6,990 nt of DNA from Immundisolibacter sp. GTDB lineage: Bacteria; Pseudomonadota; Gammaproteobacteria; Immundisolibacterales; Immundisolibacteraceae. Both the position numbers and the translations under genes were made by a program. Positions 1 through 6,990 of the stretch are shown here, piece by piece. How positions within the stretch are numbered: position 1 is the stretch's first letter; the number at the start of each line of letters is the position of its first letter. The stretch is taken from positions 1 to 6,990 of the forward strand of contig NZ_JBFIII010000124.1 of NCBI RefSeq assembly GCF_041601295.1, in the 5' to 3' direction. A model generated the notes under the pieces. That model was given only the letters and a program-made list of their open reading frames with translations, ran no database searches and had not been told where the DNA came from.

Positions 1-1
1 G

Positions 2-3000
2 ATGCTCCACGTCCACCACAGCAACCGTCTGGAACGCCTCGCCGATAGCCTGTGCGGGGTGATCGCCACGCCGGTCGGCGCGCCGCTGGCGCCGGAAACC
101 ATCCTGGTGTCCAACCCCGGCATGGCGCGCTGGCTGTCGCTGGCGGTGGCGCAGCGCCTGGGCGTGGCGGCCAACCTGGACTGCGTGTTTCCGGCGGCCT
201 TCGTGTGGCGGGTGTTGCGCGCGCAGGACGCAAGCCTGCCCACGGTGCCGCCGGCCGAGCAAGGGCCGCTGCTGTTCGGGCTGCTGGCGGCGTTTCAGAA
301 CCCCACGCGACCGGCGGAACTGGAGCGCTATCTGGCGGGCGACGATGGTCTTAAGGCCTGGCAGCTTGCCCGTCGCCTGGCCGATTGCTACCAGCGTTAT
401 CAGGTGTTCCGGCCGGACTGGCTGGCGGCCTGGGAAGCGGGCGCGGATACGGGCTGGGACGCGCAGCTGTGGCGGCAGGTGGCGGCGGGGCGGCCGCACC
501 CGGGGCGGTTGTTGACCGATCTTGCAAAGCGCCTGCGCAGTGGCCGGTTGGGTCTGGACGGTCTGCCGATGCGGGTGTCGGTGTTCGGCCTGTCGGCCTT
601 GGCACCGACTTATCTGCAACTGCTGCAAACCCTGTCCGGGCAGGTCGACGTGCATGTGCATTTTCTTGATCCGTGCGCGGCGTACTGGCATGACCTGCAG
701 GCGCCGCGCGTGGCGGCGCGGCGGCGCCGGCGCTGGGCACGGCAGGCGGCCGGCGCGCCGGAACGGATGGATGAATCGTCCGACAGCCATCCGCTGCTGG
801 CCGCCTGGGGTCAGGCCGGGCGCGAGTTTGCCGGTCAGTTGCTCGAATGCCAGGCGCTGGAGACCGAGGATTACGAAGACCCGACCGCGGGCAGCCTGCT
901 TCGGCGCCTGCAGCGCGACATCCTGTTTCTGGAACCGCCCACCGAGCAGCCGCTGGCGCGGGATGACCGTTCGCTCGAAATCCACGTTTGCCACAGCCCG
1001 CTGCGCGAGGTGCAGGTGGCGCACGACCGGCTACTGGGCTTGTTCGAGGCCTACCCGGACCTGACCCCGCGCGACTGTGTGCTGATGGCGCCGGACATCG
1101 AGGCCTACGCGCCGCACATCGCGGCCGTGTTCGGCGCCGCGCCGGGCGGGCGGCGCATTCCGTTCGCGCTGGCGGACCGCGCGCCGCGCGCCGAGCAGGC
1201 CCTGGCCGCGGCCTTCGTGGAGTTGCTCGACCTGCCGCAAAGCCGCCTGCCGGCCTCGCAGGTGCTGTCGCTGCTTGAACTGCCGGCGCTGTGTCGCGCG
1301 GTCGGTATCGATCCTGCCAGCCGGCCGCGCCTGCGCGAGGCGCTGCGCGCCAGCGGTGCCCGTTTTGCCTACGACGCCGCGGCGCGGGCTGACCTGGACC
1401 TGCCAGCCAGCGACGAACACACCTGGCGTGCGGGCCTGGATCGTCTGCTGCTGGGACACGCCACGCACGACGATGCGCTGGATGACGTCGTGCCGCTGCC
1501 GGTCGGCGGCAGCGAACTGGCGCAGGCGGTCGGTGCGCTGGCCGAGCTGTTGCGCCGCCTGCGCGATCTGCAGGCTGATCTGGCCGGCCCGCACGTGCCG
1601 GCCGAATGGACGCGGCGCCTGCTGGTGGCCCTGACGCTGTTCGAGGCCGGCGACGAGGACGAGGCCGACACCCTGGCCCTGCTGCGCGGGGCGGTGCTGC
1701 GCCTGGCGCAGGAGGCGCAGGCCGGCGACTGCGCGATGCCGTTGCCGCGCGCCACCATCAAGGCGCAGGTGGCCAGCATGCTGGACGAGGCCGGCCCGGC
1801 GCGGGCCTTCATTACCGGCGCGCTGACCTGCTGCGCCCTGTCGCCGATGCGGGCGATACCGTTTCGCGTGGTGTGTGTGCTGGGCCTGGGCGACCGGGAT
1901 TTTCCCCGCCGACGGCGGCCGGCCGAATTCGACCGCCTGGCGGACAACCACCGGCCCGGCGACCGGGTGGCGCGCGACGAGGATCGCTATCTGATGCTGG
2001 AGGCGCTGCTGGCGGCGCGCGACACCGTGCACCTGAGCTACGTCGGCCGGCGCCAGAACGATAACGCGCCGCTGCCGCCCTCGGCGCTGGTCACCGAACT
2101 GCTGGACCTGGCCGCGCGCATGACCGGTGATGCCAGCCGTCTGCTGGTCGAGCATCCGTTGCAGCCGTTCAGCGACGCCTACGGCCACGCGCCGCGCCTG
2201 GTCACCCACGCCGCCGAGTGGTTCCAACCGGCCGCCGCCACGCCGCCGTTCGCCGCCGTACCGCTGGCCTTGGTGACTGTGCAGGACTGGACGCTGGAGG
2301 AGCTGACCGGCTTCGTGCGCTCGCCGGCGCGCTGGTTCCTGCGCGAGCGGCTCGGTATCCGTTTGCACCAACCGGACGATGCATTGGCAGACGAGGAACC
2401 GTTCTACCTGGATGGTCTGGCCAGCTACGCGGTCGGCCAGCGCCTGGTCGCAGCGCACCTGGCCGGGGACGATGCGCAGGCCGCCTATCGGCGTTTGCGC
2501 GGCGAAGGCGCGTTGCCGGCCGCTGCCGCCGGTCGGCGCCTGTTCGAACAGGCCTGGCACCAGACGGCGGCGTTTGCAGCACGGCTGGCACCGCTGCTGG
2601 CCGCGCCACGGCCGGATATTTTGTTGGACATCGATCTTGCCGGCGGGCATCTGAGCGGTCGCCTGCGCGGACTGACAGGCGAGGGCCTGATCGCCTACCG
2701 TTACGCGAAGTCGCGCCCGCGCGGCCTGCTCGAATTATGGGTGCGCCACCTGGCGGTCAACGCGGCTGCTGGATCGACCGTCAGTCGCTACGTCACACGC
2801 GGCGAAACGGCGCTGCTGCGGCCCCAGGATGATGCGCCGGCCTTGCTGGCGGACATCCTGGCCCTGGCCTGTCAGGGCCGCAGCGAAGCCTTGCCGCTGC
2901 TGCCGGAATGCGCGTTTGCCTACGCCAGTGCCGGCGATCACGAACGTGGCCTTGCCGCCGCGCGCAAGGTCTGGGCGGGCAGTGACTACACCGGTCTGCA

Positions 3001-3127
3001 GGGCGAGGCGGACGACCCGGACGTGGGGCTTGCCTTGCGCGGCCGTGACCCGCTGGCCGAACCGGCCTTTGCTGAGCTGGCGCAGCGCCTGTGCGGACCG
3101 CTGCTGGTGGCCATGGAGCGCGCATGA
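2..3127 (+). CDS. recC: RecBCD enzyme subunit RecC (Chi-scanning scaffold), complete
   Basis: RecC is the non-catalytic scaffold of the RecBCD (exonuclease V) complex. It splits the incoming duplex, channels the 3' strand past its Chi-recognition site towards the RecB nuclease, and holds RecB and RecD together. The 1041-residue product matches E. coli RecC, recalled from memory, along its whole length: the N-terminus MLHVHHSNRLERL (E. coli MLRVYHSNRLDVL), NPGMARWL at 38-45, FRPDWLAAWE at 136-145, VFGLSALAPTYL at 194-205, HVCHSPLREV at 328-337, SPMRAIPF at 614-621, and GDRVARDEDRY at about 653-663. As expected for RecC there is no Walker A GxGKT motif. The C-terminal part from about residue 760 corresponds to the inactive nuclease-like fold. 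It is about 80 residues shorter than E. coli RecC (1122 aa), the losses lying in variable loops. The ATG at base 2 is supported by alignment of the first residues with E. coli; its ribosome site and promoter lie outside the window. The stop overlaps the recB start. Confidence 0.97.
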   Translation: MLHVHHSNRLERLADSLCGVIATPVGAPLAPETILVSNPGMARWLSLAVAQRLGVAANLDCVFPAAFVWRVLRAQDASLPTVPPAEQGPLLFGLLAAFQNPTRPAELERYLAGDDGLKAWQLARRLADCYQRYQVFRPDWLAAWEAGADTGWDAQLWRQVAAGRPHPGRLLTDLAKRLRSGRLGLDGLPMRVSVFGLSALAPTYLQLLQTLSGQVDVHVHFLDPCAAYWHDLQAPRVAARRRRRWARQAAGAPERMDESSDSHPLLAAWGQAGREFAGQLLECQALETEDYEDPTAGSLLRRLQRDILFLEPPTEQPLARDDRSLEIHVCHSPLREVQVAHDRLLGLFEAYPDLTPRDCVLMAPDIEAYAPHIAAVFGAAPGGRRIPFALADRAPRAEQALAAAFVELLDLPQSRLPASQVLSLLELPALCRAVGIDPASRPRLREALRASGARFAYDAAARADLDLPASDEHTWRAGLDRLLLGHATHDDALDDVVPLPVGGSELAQAVGALAELLRRLRDLQADLAGPHVPAEWTRRLLVALTLFEAGDEDEADTLALLRGAVLRLAQEAQAGDCAMPLPRATIKAQVASMLDEAGPARAFITGALTCCALSPMRAIPFRVVCVLGLGDRDFPRRRRPAEFDRLADNHRPGDRVARDEDRYLMLEALLAARDTVHLSYVGRRQNDNAPLPPSALVTELLDLAARMTGDASRLLVEHPLQPFSDAYGHAPRLVTHAAEWFQPAAATPPFAAVPLALVTVQDWTLEELTGFVRSPARWFLRERLGIRLHQPDDALADEEPFYLDGLASYAVGQRLVAAHLAGDDAQAAYRRLRGEGALPAAAAGRRLFEQAWHQTAAFAARLAPLLAAPRPDILLDIDLAGGHLSGRLRGLTGEGLIAYRYAKSRPRGLLELWVRHLAVNAAAGSTVSRYVTRGETALLRPQDDAPALLADILALACQGRSEALPLLPECAFAYASAGDHERGLAAARKVWAGSDYTGLQGEADDPDVGLALRGRDPLAEPAFAELAQRLCGPLLVAMERA
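3115..3118 (+). promoter_or_regulatory. Ribosome binding site of recB (GGAG)
   Basis: GGAG lies inside the last codons of recC, five bases before the ATG at 3124. It supports 3124 as the recB start rather than the in-frame GTG at 3091, which would add eleven residues (MRTAAGGHGAR) that have no counterpart at the start of E. coli RecB. Because recB starts on the recC stop (ATGA), translation of the two genes is probably coupled. Confidence 0.65.
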
Positions 3128-6100
3128 GCACGCCGCTCGATCCGCTGGCCTTGCCGCTGACGGGGCGACACCTGATCGAGGCCAGCGCCGGCACCGGCAA
3201 GACCTGGGCCATCGCCGCGCTGTACCTGCGCCAGCTGCTGGAGAACCGGCGCGAGCCGGGCCAAATGCTGGTGGTGACCTTCACCGAGGCGGCTGCCGCC
3301 GAGTTGCGCGAGCGCATCGCCGCGCGGCTGTTCGAGGCGCGCGATGCCCTGCTCGGGGGGGTGCCGAAAGATGATTTTCTGGCGGCATTGGTCGTGCGTC
3401 TGTCGGACCCGGAGCTGGCCAGTGCGCATCTGAATGACGCCCTGCTGCGCCTGGACGAGCTGGCGGTCCACACCATCCACGGCTTTTGCGGGCGGGTGCT
3501 GGCCGACCATGCGTTCAGCGCTGGCAGCCGCTTCGAGGCCGACCTCGAAACGGACATCCGCCCGCTGACGGCGCAGATACTGGGCGATTTCTGGCGCCGG
3601 GAGTGCGCGGCGGCCAGCCCGCCGGTGCTCGATGTGCTGTACCGCCTGTGGCCCATGGGTCCGGAAAGCCTGGCCGGGGCGCTCAGGAAACTGGCTGGCC
3701 GGGCGGGCTTGCGGCTGTTGCCGGCTGCGAGCGAGGCGTCCGTGTCGGCAACGCAATCGGCGCTGAGCCGCGCTGCACAGGCGTTTGCTGCCGCCTGGCG
3801 GGTCGGGCGCGACGATGCGCTAGCCCTGCTGCAGGACCACAAGGGGCTCAGCCGTGCCAAGGACCACGGCTACCAGCCGGCCGACCTGGGTGATCTTTTC
3901 AGCGCGATCGATGCCTGGGTCCCGGACCCGCAGGTACTGCCGCCGGCCGGCATCGAGCGCCTGACTCCGGCGGTGCTCGATGCGGCGTTGAAGCCCACCG
4001 CGCGCAGCAAAGGCATCGCCGCGCCGGTTCACCCGCTGTTCGATGCCGCCGCTGAGCTGACGGCGGCCGGGCAGACCTTCGCTCAGGCCGTGAACGTGGC
4101 CACCGTGCATGCCGCGCTCGATTACCTGCGCCAGCAAAGCGAAGCTCGTCTCGTGACGCGCGGCCAGCGCGGCTACGACAGCCTGCTGCAGGAATTGGCC
4201 GCTGCGCTCGGCGGCCCCGGCGGCCCGGCGCTGGCCGGCACGCTTTCCGGTCGCTATCCGGTGGTCATGATCGACGAGTTTCAGGACACCGACCCGCTCC
4301 AGTACCGGCTGTTCGAGGTCATGTACCAGGCGGCGGCGGACGGTTTTGGACTGTATCTGATCGGCGACCCGAAACAGGCCATTTACCAGTTCCGCGGCGC
4401 CGACGTGTTCGCCTATCTGGCCGCCCGCAATGCGATTCCGGCCGGACAGCGTCAGACATTGACCACCAACCAGCGCTCCACGGCCCGGCTGGTCACGGCC
4501 GTGAACGCGCTGTTTCGTCAGCACCCGCGGCCGTTCGTGCTGGATGCGCCGGGACAGGAAATCGAGTTTTACGAGGTCGCAGCGGCAGGCAGGACCGAGC
4601 AGGCGCCTTTGCTGGTGGACGGCGCGGTGCTGCCGGCCTGCGAGGTCTGGTGGCTGGCCCGTGAGGACAAGCCGATCAGCAAGGAACGCGCGGGCGAGCA
4701 GGCGCTGGCCGCCACCGCGGCGCGGGTTGCGCAGCTGCTGGCCTTGGGTGCCGCGGGGCGGGGGCGTGTGGGTGAACAGGCGCTCTGCGGCCGGCACATC
4801 GGCATTCTGGTCAAGACCAACCGGCAGGCCGGCGCGGTCCAGGCAGCGCTGCGCCAGGCCGGCGTCGACAGCGTGTGCCTGCGTGAGGACAGCGTCTATC
4901 AGAGCGCCGAGGCGCTGGCGCTGGAGCGGATTCTGCAAGCGGCACTCGACCCGGCCGCCAGCGGCGCGCTGCGCACGGCGCTGGCCACGCACCTGCTGGG
5001 TGCCACGGCCAGCGACATCGCGGCGCTGGATGGCGACGAGGCGGCCTGGGAACGTCACGTCGCGCTGTTCCACAACGCCCGGCGGCGCTGGCTGGCGGCA
5101 GGTCCGCTGCCCATGCTGTTCGGGCTGATGCAGGAGGCCGGCATCATCGGTCGCCTGCATGCCAGGCCCGACGGTGCGCGGGCGCTGACCAACCTGATTC
5201 ACCTGGGCGAGCTGCTGCAGGCGCAGGCCACCAGCCGGCCGGGCCTGGACGCGCAGCTGCGTTTCCTGCGCGATGCCATCGCCGGCGAAGGCGGGGTGGC
5301 CGAGAACCAGCAGCTGCGCCTGGAAAGCGACGCCAACCTGGTACAAATCGTTACCGTGCACAAGGCCAAGGGCCTGGAATGGGACATCGTGTTCCTGCCC
5401 TTCGCGTGGTCCGAGAACAAGCCCGACGACGCGCCGCCGTTCCAGTTTCACGATCCGGAGGATTTCGCCTTCACGGCCGACCTGGCGCCGTCCAGCTCCC
5501 ACGCCAATCTGGCCCGCAAGGAGGCGCTGGCCGAGCGCGTGCGCCTGCTGTACGTGGCCCTCACCCGCGCGCGCCAGCACTGTGCGCTGCCGTTTGGCGC
5601 CATCAACCTGGCCGATCGCGGCGCGCTCGCCTGGCTGCTGTACGGCGGCGAGGATCTGAGATCCCTGGACGAAGCCGCCGCCCGCGCGCCGTGGCAGGCG
5701 CTGGCCACGGCCAGCGTCGGCGCCATCGTGCTGACCGAGCCGCCGACCGATGCGCAGCATCCCGCCGGCAATGCGCCGCAGGCCGGGCGGGCCAGCAGCT
5801 TTGGCGGTCGCATCGACAGCCGCTGGCGCGTGACCAGCTATTCCGCCCTTGCCGCCGGTGCGGTGGGCGCGGACCGGCCCGATCACGATGCCGTCGATAC
5901 GGGCGCGGTCGCCGTGGTCGAGACCGCCAGCCTGGCCCCGTCCGATACCAGCGGCGTGCTGCCAATCGCCCGCTTTCCGCGGGGGGCGACGGCCGGCACC
6001 AGCCTGCACGGCCTGTTCGAGGTGCTCGATTTCCCGCACGCCCACGGCCCGGCGCTGGGCGACGCGGTGGCGCAGACCCTGGCGCGCGCCGGCTACCCGC

Positions 6101-6675
6101 CGCTGTGGCAGTCCACGCTGGAACGGCTGGTGGCGGACGTGCTCGACACGCCGCTGGATGGCCAGGCACTTCGCCTGCGGGACATCACTCGCGAGCAGCG
6201 GCAGGATGAACTGGAGTTCTACTTTCCCCTGGCACGCATCGAGGCGGCCACGCTGAACCGCCTGCTGGAGGCCACCACCCTCGCGGCCGATGCCGCGGCG
6301 CTGCGCTTCGATGCCGTGGAAGGCGTGCTCAAGGGCTACATCGACCTGGTATTCGAGCACGCCGGGCGGTTTTATCTGGCCGACTACAAGTCCAACTGGC
6401 TCGGCCAAGGCGCGGTGGACTACGCCCCCGAGGCACTGCGGGCGGCGATGGCCGAACACCGCTACGACCTCCAATACCTGGTCTACACGGTGGCGCTGCA
6501 CCGGTATCTGCGCCTGCGGGTGGCGGATTACGACTACGACCGCCATTTCGGCGGCGCTTATTACCTGTTCCTGCGCGGTATGGCGCCGACGCACGGTAGC
6601 GCTGGCATCTACTTTGACCGGCCGGATCAAGCACTGCTGCTGGCGCTCGAAACCGCCCTGTGCGGAGGTGCCTGA
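3124..6675 (+). CDS. recB: RecBCD enzyme subunit RecB (3'-5' helicase and nuclease), complete
   Basis: RecB is the SF1A 3'-5' DNA helicase and sole nuclease of RecBCD, and its nuclease domain loads RecA after Chi. From the ATG at 3124 the product is 1183 residues (E. coli 1180). Helicase motifs in order: Walker A ASAGTGKT at 20-27 (Lys26); Ia VVTFTEAAAAELRERI at 50-65; TIHGFC at 117-122; Walker B MIDEFQDTDP at 382-391; III LIGDPKQAIYQFRGAD at 412-427; IV NQRS at 449-452; V IVTVHKAKGLEW at 742-753; VI RLLYVALTRAR at 807-817 (arginine finger region). The RWRVTSYSAL stretch at 900-909 leads into the C-terminal PD-(D/E)xK nuclease: GTSLHGLFE at 958-966 with His962, ELEFYFP at 1029-1035, YIDLVF with Asp1074, DYKSNWLG at 1087-1094 with Asp1087 and Lys1089, and the YDLQYLVY motif at 1114-1121 (Gln1117, Tyr1121). 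These match E. coli His956, Asp1067, Asp1080 and Lys1082, so both activities are predicted intact. The gene overlaps recC by four bases and abuts recD. Confidence 0.98.
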   Translation: MSTPLDPLALPLTGRHLIEASAGTGKTWAIAALYLRQLLENRREPGQMLVVTFTEAAAAELRERIAARLFEARDALLGGVPKDDFLAALVVRLSDPELASAHLNDALLRLDELAVHTIHGFCGRVLADHAFSAGSRFEADLETDIRPLTAQILGDFWRRECAAASPPVLDVLYRLWPMGPESLAGALRKLAGRAGLRLLPAASEASVSATQSALSRAAQAFAAAWRVGRDDALALLQDHKGLSRAKDHGYQPADLGDLFSAIDAWVPDPQVLPPAGIERLTPAVLDAALKPTARSKGIAAPVHPLFDAAAELTAAGQTFAQAVNVATVHAALDYLRQQSEARLVTRGQRGYDSLLQELAAALGGPGGPALAGTLSGRYPVVMIDEFQDTDPLQYRLFEVMYQAAADGFGLYLIGDPKQAIYQFRGADVFAYLAARNAIPAGQRQTLTTNQRSTARLVTAVNALFRQHPRPFVLDAPGQEIEFYEVAAAGRTEQAPLLVDGAVLPACEVWWLAREDKPISKERAGEQALAATAARVAQLLALGAAGRGRVGEQALCGRHIGILVKTNRQAGAVQAALRQAGVDSVCLREDSVYQSAEALALERILQAALDPAASGALRTALATHLLGATASDIAALDGDEAAWERHVALFHNARRRWLAAGPLPMLFGLMQEAGIIGRLHARPDGARALTNLIHLGELLQAQATSRPGLDAQLRFLRDAIAGEGGVAENQQLRLESDANLVQIVTVHKAKGLEWDIVFLPFAWSENKPDDAPPFQFHDPEDFAFTADLAPSSSHANLARKEALAERVRLLYVALTRARQHCALPFGAINLADRGALAWLLYGGEDLRSLDEAAARAPWQALATASVGAIVLTEPPTDAQHPAGNAPQAGRASSFGGRIDSRWRVTSYSALAAGAVGADRPDHDAVDTGAVAVVETASLAPSDTSGVLPIARFPRGATAGTSLHGLFEVLDFPHAHGPALGDAVAQTLARAGYPPLWQSTLERLVADVLDTPLDGQALRLRDITREQRQDELEFYFPLARIEAATLNRLLEATTLAADAAALRFDAVEGVLKGYIDLVFEHAGRFYLADYKSNWLGQGAVDYAPEALRAAMAEHRYDLQYLVYTVALHRYLRLRVADYDYDRHFGGAYYLFLRGMAPTHGSAGIYFDRPDQALLLALETALCGGA
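6664..6670 (+). promoter_or_regulatory. Ribosome binding site of recD (GGAGGTG)
   Basis: A near-consensus Shine-Dalgarno GGAGGTG sits within the last codons of recB, five bases before the recD ATG at 6676. It is stronger than the GGAG before recB. It fixes the recD start and suggests that recD, although abutting recB (TGAATG), can recruit ribosomes on its own as well as by read-on from recB. Confidence 0.8.
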
Positions 6676-6990
6676 ATGGACGCCCGGCTGCTCGCCCTGC
6701 AGCAAGCGCGCGCGCTGCGACCGCTGGACGCGCATTTTGCCGATCTGCTGCTGCGTCACGCAGCAAAGCCGTCGCAGCAACTGGCGCTGGCCGCTGCGCT
6801 GGTCAGTCGCCACACCGGCGAGGGACACGTGTGCCTGCCGCTGGAGCGGTTCGCCGGTCGGACTTTGTTCGAGGACCAGTCCACCCAGGGCTGGCGCACG
6901 CCAGCGCTTGCCGATTGGCGGGAGGCGCTGTTGGGCAGTGGCGTGGTCGGTGAGCCCGGCGCCAGCAAGCCGCTGATCCTGGACTGTGCC
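6676..6990 (+). CDS. recD: RecBCD enzyme subunit RecD (5'-3' helicase), N-terminal part, cut by window edge
   Basis: RecD is the SF1B 5'-3' helicase of RecBCD, driving along the 5' strand. Only the first 105 codons are in the window, with no stop codon before the right edge. They cover the small N-terminal domain that in E. coli contacts RecB. The helicase motifs (Walker A onwards) lie beyond the window. Identification rests on LRPLDAHFADLLL at 14-26 (E. coli LRPLDVQFALTVA), LALAAALVS at 36-44 and GEGHVCLPLERF at 48-59 (E. coli GEGHVCLPLSRL), on the position directly after recB, and on the in-frame ATG with a good ribosome site. Nothing indicates disruption in the visible part; helicase integrity cannot be judged. 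Confidence 0.95.
   Translation, partial: MDARLLALQQARALRPLDAHFADLLLRHAAKPSQQLALAAALVSRHTGEGHVCLPLERFAGRTLFEDQSTQGWRTPALADWREALLGSGVVGEPGASKPLILDCA

Noticed and set aside
1031..2650. Antisense open frame of about 540 codons opposite recC
   Set aside because: Same composition artefact: a Gln/Arg/Gly-rich translation, opposite conserved recC sequence, with no family resemblance.
3091..3123. Upstream in-frame GTG as an alternative recB start
   Set aside because: The extra eleven residues have no match at the E. coli RecB N-terminus. The ATG at 3124 has GGAG five bases upstream and forms the typical ATGA overlap.
2793..3860. Antisense open frame spanning the recC-recB junction
   Set aside because: Its translation is Ser/Arg/Ala-rich without domains, and it crosses two conserved genes on the other strand.
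3820..6828. Antisense open frame of about 1000 codons opposite recB
   Set aside because: It runs opposite a fully conserved recB. Its product is low-complexity (rich in Gln, Arg, Gly, Ala) and shows no recognisable motif. Long open frames on the opposite strand are expected at this GC content.
1..6990. Search for a hidden novel system, mobile element, CRISPR array, RNA gene or terminator
   Set aside because: The whole window is taken up by three adjoining recBCD genes with no intergenic space. I saw no direct repeats, insertion-sequence ends, tRNA-like structures or composition breaks.

Overview
This window is a segment of a recBCD operon, all on the + strand, from a high-GC bacterium (about 70 % GC by eye, with strong G/C bias at third codon positions and heavy use of CTG, GTG, CGC and GCC). 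The three proteins look like their gammaproteobacterial (E. coli-type) counterparts when compared from memory. A high-GC gammaproteobacterium, or a close relative among the Proteobacteria, is the best guess. The window alone does not fix the genus.

Layout: recC occupies 2-3127 and is complete, with its ATG at the second base of the window. recB (3124-6675) overlaps the recC stop by four bases (ATGA) and is complete. recD begins at 6676, directly after the recB stop (TGAATG), and runs off the right edge after 105 codons. There is no intergenic DNA, so no promoter, terminator, RNA gene, repeat array or mobile element is visible. Any operon promoter must lie left of base 1. The ptrA (pitrilysin) gene that separates recC from recB in E. 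coli is absent here.

How the genes work together: RecB (3'-5' SF1A helicase plus the only nuclease domain), RecC (a catalytically dead helicase/nuclease-fold scaffold that splits the duplex and scans for Chi) and RecD (5'-3' SF1B helicase) form the RecBCD complex. It processes double-strand ends, degrades linear foreign DNA, and loads RecA after Chi recognition. All RecB helicase motifs and nuclease catalytic residues I could check are present, so the complex is predicted to be active.

No undescribed system was found. The most interesting observation is that several RecC positions that contact Chi in the E. coli enzyme are different here. This suggests that the host's Chi sequence may not be GCTGGTGG.
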